DNA of 64,000 nt, taken from contig CM019826.1 in NCBI GenBank assembly GCA_009763385.1, positions 99,742,848-99,806,847 of the forward strand, written 5' to 3'. This DNA is from Coix lacryma-jobi var. lacryma-jobi. Taxonomy: Eukaryota > Streptophyta > Magnoliopsida > Poales > Poaceae. The notes under the pieces were generated by a model, which saw nothing but the letters and a program-made list of their open reading frames with translations, was not told where the DNA came from and did not search any database. Below are positions 10,994 through 21,712 of the stretch, piece after piece. Both the position numbers and the translations under genes were made by a program. Every line of letters begins with the position of its first letter. Position 1 is the stretch's first letter.

Positions 10994-12364
10994 TGTTGGC
11001 ACAAAATGTGGCCCACTATGCCTCACACACAGCAAGCCGGAAAGCTTGGCTTCAATCGGGTGCCCGGGCGATTCGAAATCCGGAAACGTGCCAGTCGGTT
11101 TGACATGAAAACCAACAAGGGATAAAACTATGAGAATCAAACTAGAACATGCCGGGTGAGACTAGACAGTTCCATATTTATGGCCCTGAAGCCACTTTTG
11201 ACGACATACAGCTATAGAAGCTGCCTGCCAAGCATGTTTATAGAATTATTCGGCTAATGTAAAAGAAAGCATATGAAAGCATTGATTGCCGAATACACGT
11301 ATAAGAAAAGACATGCTTAAACAAATAAGAATAAATTAGGAATCGATGTATAACCAAGTTCGGCAAACCAACCGAATTGGGTTCCATGAAGAAGGGACAT
11401 GCAAACAAGCAAGATCAAACTAATCTAAAACCTGCATCAGTCGCACGATACCTAGTTTTATCAAAGCTCAAGCATGATTGACATGTATGAACCCACAACA
11501 TGTAACAATCTAGATTAGAAGTTAATTCGGCCATTATGATCATGCAATCTATAAGAGATGTCACGAAAATAACGATTATTGGAGCAAAAATAAACTTGTA
11601 AAGAAAGGCCGAACAAAATCAATCTAGATTGGGCAAAAGAGTGTTACAAAATTAATTAAACCGTGCAACACATAATAACTTGATGAATGTATTAGATCTT
11701 GCCAAATCTAATAGAGCCGATAACTATCTCGCTTTTGCTAAACATATCGAATAAACACCTGCCGCACGGTATTTACTCATAAGCATAACATAAGCAAAGA
11801 CTTCTTGATTGTTGACATAGATCCGCCGCACGATCTTTGAAAACAAACAAGACTACTTGCATCACATCTAAATCCACCGCATGATACTAGACATGATAAC
11901 AAGGTTATCAGGACTTACGGAGGTCGACGGATCGATGATTCCTCTCGAAGAACTCGACGACACGACAAAGGACTCGAAGATGGCACGAAGCCGATTTGTA
12001 TTGATATGGTTGTGAACCCTTTTTACAATAGCCAAGGGTTTATATTTATACCCTGTACGCAATACAAGTCCTAAGAGAACACGACTATGAAATATTAAAG
12101 GAAAGTACAATATTTTTTGGCCTTCGACTCCCTTCAGAATCTTCATTGCCTTAATTGCCGCAATTTTGTTGCCTGATCGGCTCTTGCTCCCATTGTTTCA
12201 ACGGAAACTCCTCTTTTTCTCAGAATAGCCGATCACATAATCAGTTGCCGAATCCTTGGAAACTAGCCGACCGCATGGACACTTGCCGAATGCTTCATAC
12301 ACCCATCTCTCGCACACTGGCCCATTTGTCATCTCCTTATGCGTGCGAAAATCTGGTGTTGACA
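10994..12364 (-). repeat. 5' LTR of element C
   Basis: 1371 bp from TGTTGGCAC to GGTGTTGACA on the plus strand (TG...CA). Positions 11224-12357 match the left LTR. The first 230 bp have no partner in the window because of the insertion of A. The minus-strand TATA box is at 12042-12050. The right flank is CCTCC (12365-12369); the matching left flank lies outside the window. Confidence 0.75.
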
Positions 12365-12401
12365 CCTCCCTTGCTCCTCCCCTGCTGCATCTTCCTGAAC
12401 T

Positions 12402-12998
12402 GCACTGCACGCCGACGTGCAGCGGTTCTTCCCGTCAGAGTTCAGGCCGGACGTGGACGGCACGGGCATCGTAGAGCTAGCCAAGTCCATCCTGGGCGGC
12501 AAGGTGGGCATCCGGCGCGCCACCAAGGCCGCGGGCGTCCCCTTCGTCGTGGCCGGCTACTTCGCGGGCTACGCACTCCCCACCGTCGAGCAGCTCCCCG
12601 CAGGGCCCGCCCACGGACAAGGCGGTGGTCCTCGGCGACGGTGACACCGGGGTGGTGTACGTGGAGGGCGACATAGGCACCTACACGGTGCCGGTCGCCA
12701 TCGACCCGCGCACGGAGAATAGGACGCTGTACATCAAGCCACCGGCCAACATGCTGTCGCACAACGAGCTGTTGTCACTGTGGGAGAAGAAGACTGGTAG
12801 GACGCTCCAGCGGGAGTAAGTGCCGGAGGAAGCCGTGCTCAAGCAGATCCAAGGTAAGGTTTGGTTCGGTTAGGTTTGGTTCGTCCATTGCATGCACAAC
12901 ACAGGTTGGTTTGGTTTGGTTCATCCATTGCATGTGTGCATAGTCGTCGATCCCGGTGAGCATCATCCTGGCGATCGGGCACGCAACGTACCTAATGT
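12402..12998 (+). pseudogene. Fragment of an isoflavone reductase-like / PCBER-type NmrA reductase gene
   Basis: The open stretch at 12402 carries RFFPSEFRPDVDGTGIVELA and AAGVPFVVAGYFAGYALPTV. After a one-base shift near 12600 it continues GDIGTYTVPVAIDPRTENRT and then LYIKPPANMLSHNELLSLWE. These are hallmark blocks of the NADPH-dependent isoflavone reductase-like family (phenylcoumaran benzylic ether and pinoresinol reductases), soluble enzymes of phenylpropanoid metabolism. A TAA at 12817-12819 replaces a codon that is Tyr in the family. A GTAAGG donor follows at 12854. A second exon near 12944 gives IPVSIILAIGHATYL and then ends in a stop at about 12998. The family is about 310 residues. 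The N-terminal NADPH-binding third and the C-terminal end are missing, so this is a dead fragment. The intron acceptor reads CATAG and may also be damaged. Confidence 0.75.
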
Positions 12999-14720
12999 GT
13001 TAGCTACCATCAATTTTCTATTTTGGTTAATTCACTATAGATGACTACAACTTTTGAGTGAACCTCTGCCGAGGAAGGCCTACTACTGCTACAGCAAGAA
13101 CAACATATCCAAAAAGTAGTTGTAATTTATTAATGTATTACCTGAATTGGTTTTGTTTCATTACGGCTAATTATTAGTAACTTCTGTGCTTTTTACAGTG
13201 TATCTAGTAGACTCAACACGTGATGTTTCAGTATATACAACCACTTTCTCATCAGAAGGTATATAGTTGATCTATTTAAGTCAGTGTCAAAATTTGAGAG
13301 AGTGATCAATTAGCGATTACATTTTTGTACCTGTCTAAAGTGGCCCAAATTAGGATGAATATTTGAAAGTTTAGATGAACTATTCCTGATTAGTATCCAC
13401 TGCTCACAATTGACTTTATATTTATGAAAGTTGGTGTTATTGAAATATTAATTAGAAGTTCTGCACATTTCAGAGATGTCGTGCCTCAGTAAAAGTTTGA
13501 AAATCTGAGGATAGGCCCTGCAAAGCTAGGGACTAATTTTTTTCACATTTTATTGAACTGTGGAGTTAGAAAAATGCTTGTAGTTGAGTCAGTTGACTAG
13601 TTTTGATAACAGTCCAATATTAACAATTTGTGGTGATCACACTTTTCTATTTTGGTGGAGTGAAATATACCTTCTTTTGTTGTTCACTTGCATTTCCTGA
13701 CTTCATTAATTAGATGTTAAACATGGATATCTGAAATGGTAGATTGCATACAATCTTACATATTTATCAATTTCTGTGAGCTGTGTCACCATACAAGTAA
13801 AGAAAAAAAACTATATGCTGGCATATCCATCAATTTATGGCAGCAACAGCTTGAGATTGACTTCTCTATTTTGCAGGATAATAGTAGCTAGCAGCTGTCC
13901 ATCAATTATAGAGCTCCTTTATTGATTGTTTCAATATCAACTTTATTTCAAAACTGAAAGCTACCTTTTAGACAATCCATTGTTCCACCTGAACTTGAAA
14001 CTTATGTGTGCACAAATCTACATGGCTCTGCAAGTGACACTTATCAGAGTTTAAAGGATATTTTTTTACACTATTTGAAGGATATTTTTATTCATTTTCA
14101 GGTGTCGAGAAGGGGACCTCACTATGCCTACAGTCCACACCATGTTTACTAGTCATGTGTATGTTTACTAGTCATGTGTACGTTACAGTTCAATACATTT
14201 TTACAGTCCAAGCCTTATATCTAATTATTTAATAGTGCAAGCCATGACCAGTACCTATTTGAATATCTTACTAGCAAGTGAAAATATGATACTGCAGATT
14301 TCCATTAGCTTTAAGAAACTACTTCAATGTTACATGAGTTAATGCCAATAAGTGAAAATTGTGATTCTTTTAGTTAGGATTTGCATAGAATATTTTTCCT
14401 GGATTAGTAGTGTCTTCATTATTTTGGTTTTTCATTAAACATTTAGATATGGCCATTGATTGTTGGCAGGTATATGTTTGGTGTAGCAGAACTTGGTGCC
14501 ATCTGTTGGCTATTGGATAGAACTTGTTTGGTGCAGTGACTTGGCGCAGGGCACTGGCAGGAAGTTGGCGCTAGGTGCTAAAATTTGTTTAGTTGGACGG
14601 ATCATTTTGTATTCATGTTTTTGTTGTACTTTTGTATGGAAACATGTGCCTTTGTACAATCATTATGATATTATGGATTGGTTATATCGTTTATTATTAT
14701 TGTTTCAATTGGGTTGACCC
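12999..14720. other. AT-rich sequence of unknown nature
   Basis: 1.7 kb with no open frame longer than about 75 codons and no recognisable domain. It could be an intron or 3' flank of the reductase fragment, or the interior of the CACTA element that ends at 15100. A direct 20-bp repeat, ATGTTTACTAGTCATGTGTA, occurs at 14141 and again at 14161. A palindromic pair CCCATAATATGAG...CCCATATTATGGG lies near 14718-14760, at the start of the CACTA subterminal region. Confidence 0.4.
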
Positions 14721-15100
14721 ATAATATGAGTCTGGACTCAGGCGGGCCCATATTATGGGCCTGAACTTGGGTCTCATAATATTTGACGTTGTCTATCGTC
14801 ATAATAACCTGTCCTCCCACGTACCATTTATGACATCTCATGACATTACGTGACGCGTTGGCCGAGGTTATGTGACAAATAGATTCGTCACTAAAAGTAA
14901 CATTCTATGACGATTGTCAAGTGACCATCATAAACATTTTATGACGGTGGTTTGTAAGTTCGACATACTACTTTTTATGACGGTCCTTTTGTGACCACCC
15001 ATATGACGACTCTATTTTCGTCATAAAGTACTTTTATGACAATTTTTGTTTTTTATATGATAGTTTCCGTTCGCCACACAATCCAAGAATTCTTGTAGTG
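14720..15100 (+). mobile_element. Right terminus of a CACTA (En/Spm-type) DNA transposon
   Basis: TTCTTGTAGTG (15090-15100) is the canonical CACTA terminal inverted repeat in right-end orientation. Upstream, 14800-15070 is packed with short subterminal repeats in both orientations (TTTATGACGG, TATGACGA, TCGTCATAA, GTGACCA), the usual transposase-binding arrays. The 3-bp target duplication would be TGG (15101-15103). I find no CACTACAAGAA left end in the window. The left part is therefore deleted or lies beyond element C, in which case the reductase fragment would be a captured gene piece inside this transposon. Confidence 0.8.
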
Positions 15101-15622
15101 TGGAGAACCCCGAGAGGTGGCTATTTATAGCCAAGGCTTGGGCAGGCCGGCCGGCCTGGTGGTGGGGCCAGCTGGCCCCTCTCTGGGGCCCACCTAGTGC
15201 TTTTCCTTCCACTCAAACCTTGCTGCAATTTCAAGCAAGAATTTCGTCCATACAAGATGCAAAGTGTTCTGGTGCTTGGTTGAGTGGTTAGGAAGCAAAG
15301 TAGTAGTGATTCCAAAAGGTGGGTCCCAGTGGTGAAAAATAATTATCATGCAGAAAATTTCAGAAAACTAATGCAATGAAAAATACTTATGGATGCAAAG
15401 GTTTTTTTTGTATGCCACCACAGTAAATTTTCTTTCGGATTTTTACACACCATAAAAATTATTTACGCAGGGCCTGAATTTTATATTTTCATATTTTTAT
15501 TTGGTTTTCAAATGCATATGCAGAAATGAAAGTGCAAGAAAGTAAATATGGATAACTACCGAGTTACCACCCGGTGAAGGTGCGGGGTTTTAAGTCCACC
15601 GAATTGGACTTCTCCAAAGTTG
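15101..15622 (-). repeat. Probable LTR remnant and post-protease spacer of element D
   Basis: 15101-15330 has a minus-strand TATA box (GGCTATAAATAG at 15121-15132) and a GGCCGGCCGGCC block, as in the LTR at 19030-19170, so it is probably part of the left LTR. 15330-15620 is AT-rich and ends in ACCGAGTTACCACCCGG, resembling the short conserved spacer found after the coding region in Athila-type elements. The exact LTR/body boundary is not clear to me. Confidence 0.4.
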
Positions 15623-16057
15623 TCATTCTGGAGGGGTTGTAGCCTTCCCTGAGGGTGGTGCCTCTGGTGACTGTTGATCTCCCTCTTCACTTACCACCTT
15701 TGCTGTTAAGCCTAACTCAGGCTTTGGCTTGAATGGAAAACATTCTTCTTGTCCATTGATGTTGAGTCTGACTTCTCCAATTTCAACGTTGATGTGGGCA
15801 TTTGCAGTACTCAGAAAGGGTCTCCCTAGAATAAGTGACACTTTAGAGTCTGATTGCATGTCCAATACCACAAAGTCAACTTTTATGAAGAACTCTTTAA
15901 TCTTGACTGGAATGTCTTCAGCAATTCCTACTGGATAGTGGAGTGATTGATTGGGAAGTTGTAGGCACATTGATGTTGGGACAAGTATTGAATGATGGAG
16001 TTTATCAGAGACTGTCTTGGGCATCACGCTCACACTTGCTTCGAGATCACATAACAC
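15623..16057 (-). pseudogene. Aspartic protease region of element D
   Basis: 144 codons with the protease signature LCDLEASVSVMP near the start and VSLILGRPFLSTANAHINVE about 75 residues later. These are the usual retropepsin blocks of Athila-type polyproteins. The canonical active site is D-L-G-A-S; here Gly is replaced by Glu (codon at 16042-16040), which should abolish catalysis. The chain ends in a Pro-rich tail with a stop, and no reverse transcriptase follows. The normal role is to cut the gag-pol polyprotein in the particle. Confidence 0.7.
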
Positions 16058-16102
16058 ATTGTTGAAGTGTTGATCACCGATTGAACAGTCGATAGTAGGG
16101 CA

Positions 16103-17682
16103 TCATGGATCCTTCTTCTTTTGTGGAGAAGTGTTGAGGATGGCCGCACTACACTCTTCTGTCAACTTGATTACCTCAGTGGTGGGCAATGGTCGTTTGT
16201 TGTTGAGGATGTCTCTTAGATATCTTGCATAGGTGGGTACCTGTATAGCATCTAACGGAGGAATATTGATGTATAATTTTTGAATCACTTCAACAAACTT
16301 ACTGAACTGCTCATCCACTGTGGCTCTCCTCTTTCTACGTGGAAATGGTAGGTGTGTGGTTGGTGTCGTGATAATCTTGCATCATTTCTAGTAGTGGTGT
16401 ATCTACTTCTTAAACTTCATCGTCTTTCTTTTCTTCTGTCACAGTTGGCGTCACTGGTGCTGTCTGTCCTCTTGCTTCTTTTGGATATGGGGGCTCACGA
16501 GTGACCTTCCCTCCTCTAGTAGTTATGGCTTGTATCCACTGAGGGTTAGTGGCAATAGGCAAAACAGTAGCCAATTTGGCTAAATGCATCTCTATCTTTT
16601 TATTTGTATTAGTTTGTTCTTTTAGACCAGAAGAAAACTCATCCATTTTTGCATTTATATCCTCTAAGGCTTTATCTTTGAAAACAAGCTTTCTAATAAT
16701 GGCGTCGTTAACTCTAGCCTATTCTACGATTATATCTCTTAAAGGCATTTGCTTAAAATGGGAAGAATTGAGATTGTCTAAGGACTTACCTTGATAAGTG
16801 GAGTGTTGATTCCATCCTTGCTTTCGTAGTGCAGAAGAGTTGTTGATGATGTTTGCATTTTCCTGATTGTTCTCTTCACATCTAGTCTGAGCATTGAAAG
16901 CATCTTGAATGGCTTGACGATCTCTTTTGTATTTCTCGCGTTGGTCTAGCCACCCTAGTAACACATTCGTCTTTGTTGTTAGTGCCTTCACTTCCTCTGG
17001 GACTTCCTCCATCTGGTAACAGCATTGATTCATGTCTTGTTTCCAGCTCTGATTCTCAGCTATCTTCTCCATAAGGACTTCAGCTTTCCCAGCAATTAGT
17101 GACATAAATGATCCTCCAACAGTAGCATCTAGTTGCTCGCGTGACTTCTGAGTGAGTCCATTGTAGAATCCGTGCATGAGCAACCGATCTTCCATTCCAT
17201 GGTGTGGGCATTCTGAAATGTAGTCTTGAAAACGTTCCCAAGCTTCTGGAATAGTTTCTCCTTTCTGCTGCTGAAAACTTCTAATCTTTCCTCTTAAGGC
17301 ATTGGTTTTGCCTATAGGGAAAAATCTTGATAGAAAAGCTTCTTAACATTTGTCTCATGTGTTGATGTCTTCCTTATTAGTGTAGAACCACTGCTTCGCT
17401 CTTCCCTACAGTGAGAATGGGAATAACCGAAGAAGTATGATGTCTTGGGCAATGTCCTTGATGATGATGGTGCTTCTGATTTCCAGGAAATCCTGTAGAT
17501 GGGCATTAGCATCTTCGTGTGCTTTTCCACTAAATGTAGTAGCTTGGACTAGGTTGACAAGGCTTGTCTTGAGCTCAAACTCTAAGTTATCCGTCTGGAG
17601 TGTGGGTCCAGTCCGAATGTTTCCAATGTTGGGAGCAGAGAACTCTAGCAAAGTCTTATTGGCCATCGCCTTAACTACTTGA
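16103..17682 (-). pseudogene. Gag of element D
   Basis: Reading leftward on the minus strand: an N-terminal block with LQTDNLEFELKTSLVNLVQA and FSGKAHEDANAHLQDFLEI (17666-17406), then GRAKQWFYTNKEDINT with stops (17400-17340), a further block near 17260, and MEDRLLMHGFYNGLTQKSRE (17195-16719). A linker with DAIQVPTYARYLRDILNNKR (about 16240) leads to protease. This is the Retrotrans_gag fold of Athila-type elements. At least four in-frame stops break it, so the copy is inactive. It lies directly after the primer site and a short leader (17683-17874), as expected. Confidence 0.7.
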
Positions 17683-17874
17683 ATCGATCTTCTTCTAGGT
17701 TGAGTTGCTTTTTGATAGAACAGTGATTGATCACAACTGAACCTGTATTACCTTGTATAGGATATAAACAAAAGTAGAACAAGGGCAATCCTGTAAAGAC
17801 AGAGGTGATGATTCCTATCTAAAGTATATATGTTTGATATGTTCTTCTGTAGCCATATAAAAGTTCCTGAAAGC

Positions 17875-17900
17875 TCCCCGGCAACGGCGCCAGAAATGCT
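17875..17900 (-). promoter_or_regulatory. Primer-binding site of element D
   Basis: Minus strand: AGCATTTCTGGCGCCGTTGC, continuing CGGGGA, immediately adjacent to the LTR end. The same 26 bases occur twice in element I (48275 and 48347). A degenerate copy occurs inside the LTR at about 17946-17970, discussed in the findings. Confidence 0.8.
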
Positions 17901-19682
17901 TGTTGACATTTCTTAGCACAACTACCAAAAGTAGGTTAGAATCTACCCCCGATACTAATGCCAGAAATGTGGGTAGACATCTCATAACATCACTCTAATG
18001 CTAGGCTATCACCATTAGCAGTAAAACTAGAGATGTGATTGTATTTATAGCACGACACTTTGATAAGATATGAAATAAAGGTTATCCACAAGCACACAAA
18101 TAAAATTAGAATGTTCACTCAGGAATGTTCCAGGTATCGTTATTTATAATTCTACCATCGGGAGCTTCACAGGGTTAAGAATAAGAATGATATGGCTTAA
18201 GAATTGCAAACATATATAATTAGACATGAATCTAATAACTCACCTCTCGTCTAATACAGGAGTAAGGCAAAAGGATAATGATAAGTAAGGTAAATAACAG
18301 AGACTAGCAGAGATTCCATGATTAGAGAGAGACACTCATATGATCAAGCAGAATTGAGAACTAATCGATACGTTAAGAGATTAGACTCCTAAGTTATATT
18401 ACTTCTATTTAGTCTAAGTCAACCCTAGCATATGATATCATATATAGCATAATTAATCATCCACCCATACATAAGGAACATTACGAAAGAAGTTCATATC
18501 CAGAGTAATTCCTTCAGTGTAACCAGGTTCTACTTGGCCTAGACTCGGGGAGTGGACTACATAGGAATCAACGAGGCTATAAGAGTCACCCTCACAAAAT
18601 ACCACTTGCTGGCCAGAGAATAGGGTGCATTCATAGGTAAACATAATCTAAGCACCATGCTTACATTATATCGACCACTTAGTCCAATCAGGAATAGAAC
18701 TAAGCGCTTTATGAACATATGTATGAACTTATTATCAATTATAACTATATCAAGCATACAACTAGAATAAACTAAGAACAAAATAAAGAGAAACATAATG
18801 ATAATTCAAATGGCACAAAGTCGATTACAAGAATTACCAGAACTCCTGATGACGATCTAGAATCCTGAGCCGCGCTCAACTCTACTTGTTTCTATCTAAT
18901 TCTAATTCTAATCTCGAAGTAGAGCTCTAATCTAATCTCTAATCTCCGGAACCCTAACTCTGTCTCTCTAATGTCTGATGATATGAAGATAGATCTGATG
19001 ATTCGATGCCCAAGGAGGGTCTAGGGTTTCTTTTATAGCCCGGTGGGATGAATCGTGACCCTCGGATCAAACCGACCTTGAACAAGGGCTTAGATGCATC
19101 AAGGAGGTCGGTTAGGTCACGCTCCACGATGATGGGCCGAGGGAGGACGTGGCCCAGGCCGGCCGGCCCCACCTGTCATCTCCTAGGTGTTTGCTTCGCC
19201 GTGACGTCTTTTGGAACCTCCCTTGTTGCCCTAATGCGACTTTCCATTCGTTTGCGTGATTTGTCGTGTTGGAGTAGGATTCAATCTCTTCCATCTTCTA
19301 TAAACTCCCTATAAAACAGTAATTCACCCAAGCTGTTGAATCTGTCAGTTTAGTCCCCGTATTATGTTGCTTGGTGATCACTCCAGGTTGTTCTAGAAGC
19401 TTCCATGTCGTATCCAATAAGGACTCTCTCGTCGAGACTCCAAATGTAGCAAACCATATGTCTATTTCGATCGTCTCAACGAGCTCTTCGCAATGGTGTT
19501 GTCCAATTCATCACTTGAGATACTTTTATATAGTGAAATGTTGATGTTCCTGCAAAACAAGTGAGAACTACACAACTCGTGGAACTTGTTAGAATCAAAC
19601 CCTACAATTATGCATTGTCACATTTTATCATTGTTTTATGCACTAGTTGATGCTATAATGTTGACTGTAAGGACTGTCAACA
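17901..19682 (-). repeat. 5' LTR of element D
   Basis: About 1782 bp. On the plus strand it starts TGTTGAC and ends GTCAACA, perfect 7-bp inverted ends. A minus-strand TATA box (GGCTATAAAAG) lies at 19029-19039. The motif CACAAGCACACAAA, then ATTCCAGGTATCGTTATTTA-like sequence (18090-18150), recurs at 21585-21640 and 40495-40550 in the LTRs of E and H, so these LTRs share ancestry. Confidence 0.75.
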
Positions 19683-20934
19683 CTTACACAATGTTGACCA
19701 CTCACCCCGTGATCGATAGAATGAGCGCTATACGAACAAGTGCATAAACATAAAGATACCCTAGCTATGCTAGACATATAATCAAAGTAGACGATGAACA
19801 TTATAATTATGAACACATGTCATGACAAGTATCAACTAGGACAAGAACTAGAAGATGAATAGGAACTAGATGAACAATTAGAAGTAGATTAGAACACTAG
19901 GATGAACTAGAAAGGTAATTAGAACTAGATTAGAACACAAAGATGAGAACTAGATGAACTAGAACACAATTAGAACACAAAGATGATGAACTAGAACATA
20001 ATTAGAACACAAAGATGATGAACTAGAAGACAATTAGATAAATAGAAGAACAATGTTGATACAAGAGAAGTTACAAGGCTAATTACCTAGCCTCCTCTTG
20101 ACTAGATCCAGAATCCGAGCTTCCCTCGACTCTTCTAATTCTTTTAGCTACGCCCTAGGATGGTGGAGCTCTTGGTTGTCTAGTCTACCTCTGAACTAAA
20201 TGATCTAAAGATTGATTGATTGGTCTGGTTATGCCTCCAGGAGGGGGTTTGGGGTTTCTTATATAGCCCTGTGGGATGAACCGTTGCCCTCGGATCAAAC
20301 CGACCATGAACAACGGTCAAGATACAAAGTAGAGGTAGGGTTAGGTCACGTCGCACGGAGGCTGGCTGGCTACCAGGTGGGCCTAGGCTGGTCATCCTAG
20401 GGTTGAGGCCGACCGGCCTGCCCTGGCCGCCGCCAACCTCCCCCTTTGGTCGGGATTCTTCTGGTACCTTCCTTATTCGCCTAGAGTCTTTGTTCGATTG
20501 GTTTGCGCAACGAGTCATGGCGTGGTTGGATTCCTTGTCGTCATCTTCCTGTCTGGTCCCTAGATAAATTTGGTATTCTGTAGCTGATGGAATCTTGTCT
20601 GTTACACCCCTGATCCTTATATGGATAATGCTTCTAGAGGGTTCCAGTGTCTTCCAAGTCATATTCATCGAGGATTCTCGCTCCGGGACTCCAAATATGG
20701 CAAGTGATATGTCTGTTTTGATCGTCTCGATGAGCCCGTCACAATGGTGTGTTCAGATTCTTCACTTGAGATACTTTCTTATGATGAAATATTGAATATC
20801 CTGCAAAACAAGTGAGAACAACACAACCCGTGGAACTCGTTAGAATCAAACCCTATAGCTACACTCTTTGGATCATTGCAGGTCATTTATGGGGTTAGTT
20901 GATGGTATAAAATAGGAGTTATCTACCATCAACA
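19683..20934 (-). repeat. LTR (right portion) of element D', the host of D, E and H
   Basis: Aligns with D's LTR from about 18657 onward (CTTACA..GACCACT..AGCGCT..TGAAC), including a TATA box (minus GGGCTATATAAG, 20255-20266) and a CGGATCAAACCGACC block. It ends CCATCAACA at 20934. The next bases, on the minus strand, are a purine-rich GTTTGAGGGAACT. That fits the 3' LTR of a minus-strand Athila-like element whose body continues at 20935. The missing first part of this LTR should lie left of D. Confidence 0.65.
19855..20045. repeat. Minisatellite in the LTR of D'
   Basis: Tandem, imperfect units of about 30 bp built from GATGAACTAGAACACAATTA and AGAACACAAA. At least four units are evident, most regular at 19935-20040. 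Low-complexity GAACTAG words are common in the same part of the related LTRs. Confidence 0.7.
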
Positions 20935-21233
20935 AGTTCCCTCAAACATTAGATGAAATATTATGATGGATCAGGAGTTGCTACTATGCTTTCATGCCTC
21001 AAAGTACACTAGTGTTCAAACAAAAAATCTCTTCCAAATTAGAATCAATCGTTTCAGCTTTGAAACTTAGCTCTTACCTTCAACTATGGTGCTTGTAGCT
21101 TTCACTTGGGTCTTGAGCAATTTGAAAAGTAGAACGATCAAATTTAACACTATGTTTCAAATTCTTCGATCTACCTTCATTATGGAGTTTTGTAAGATTT
21201 TCAAAATAAAACTTAGAGATTCCTTCATATGAT
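20935..21233 (-). mobile_element. Element D' body, left segment
   Basis: Non-coding post-pol sequence of an Athila-like element. It aligns loosely with the start of element H's body (41912-42170; AAACTTAGCTC). It ends with ATGAT (21229-21233). The same ATGAT recurs at 39027-39031, where this body resumes, so element E (21234-39026) interrupted it. Confidence 0.7.
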
Positions 21234-21712
21234 TGTTGACATTTCTTAGCGCAACCACCGAAGCATAGGTTTAGAGTCCATCCTCGGCGATCACGCCAGA
21301 AATACTTACTGGCATCTCTTAGCATCATCACTAGGGTAGGCCATCATCCCCGGGCAAGGCACCAGGAATGCCTGCTGACATTCCTTAACGACATACACTG
21401 AGTATGTTGGTTCCTAGCGATGTTACTTAAAAGATGTTAGTGTCAGCCTCAGCCACAGCCACTCTAGCTACACACCTAGTATCGGCGCCGAAGTGCGATG
21501 GCACTTCATATACCAAGACATGTGACTTTAGTGACGGCCTGAGAGGTTGGCATGGTAAACCAATTCGTTTATAGACAGGGTCCGCAAGTGCACGGGGTTA
21601 CCGTTGTAGCATTTCATCGGGAGTATTCCAGGTATCGTTATTTATATTTTACCACTGGGAAGGCTAGATGCGAAAGGATCCAAGATATATCCATGATAAG
21701 AACATAATACAT
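21234..21712 (-). repeat. Left LTR of element E, first segment
   Basis: Contains two extra copies of the LTR-end plus primer-site unit (21281-21307 and 21347-21373). It also has the GGTCCGCAAGTGCACGG and ATTCCAGGTATCGTTATTTA motifs shared with the other Athila-like LTRs. It stops at the insertion of F1; TACAT 21708-21712 is the duplicated target. Confidence 0.8.

Larger units (their letters stand above)
3028..12364 (-). mobile_element. Element C: decayed Tat-type Gypsy retrotransposon with antisense genes
   Basis: Two direct copies of an LTR, at 3028-4167 (left) and 10994-12364 (right), flank a 6.8-kb body. Gag, protease and RNase H remnants read on the minus strand, so the right LTR is the 5' LTR. 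A primer-site-like sequence (minus strand TTTTTGGCATGCCCGGTGGG, 10971-10990) abuts it. A purine tract AAAATTAGGGGGCA (minus, just right of 4167) abuts the left LTR. The left LTR lacks the first 230 bp of the right one because element A is inserted there. The left end of C is therefore upstream of the window. Between pol and the 3' LTR are two coding blocks on the opposite strand. No reverse transcriptase palm is visible, so C is defective. Confidence 0.8.
15101..19682 (-). mobile_element. Element D: Athila-like Gypsy element with gag and protease only
   Basis: A minus-strand element. Its 5' LTR is 17901-19682. The primer site on the minus strand (TTTCTGGCGCCGTTGCCGGG within 17875-17900) abuts that LTR, and gag then protease follow leftward. 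No reverse transcriptase, RNase H or integrase follows protease. Instead there is a short spacer and then sequence with an LTR-like TATA box cut by the CACTA end. The right flank CTTAC (19683-19687) continues into the middle of a related LTR, so D probably inserted in the LTR of D'. The primer site and the gag block (LQTDNLEFELKTSLVNLVQA) are typical of grass Athila-type elements. Confidence 0.7.

Noticed and set aside
3025..12366. ACACC on both sides of C (3025-3029 and 12362-12366) as its target duplication
   Set aside because: The right LTR continues 230 bp further left than the left copy and meets a good primer site at 10990. The left boundary at 3028 is better explained by insertion of A with target CCTGC; ACACC is chance.
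12402..12998. Functional isoflavone reductase-like gene
   Set aside because: The N-terminal NADPH-binding part and C-terminus are missing, with one frameshift, one in-frame TAA and a doubtful splice acceptor.
13031..13050. CACTATAGATGACTAC as a CACTA left end
   Set aside because: Only the first five bases agree with the terminal repeat, and no subterminal repeats follow.
14720..15100. Helitron end
   Set aside because: No CTRR terminus with a preceding hairpin; the terminal and subterminal repeats fit CACTA.
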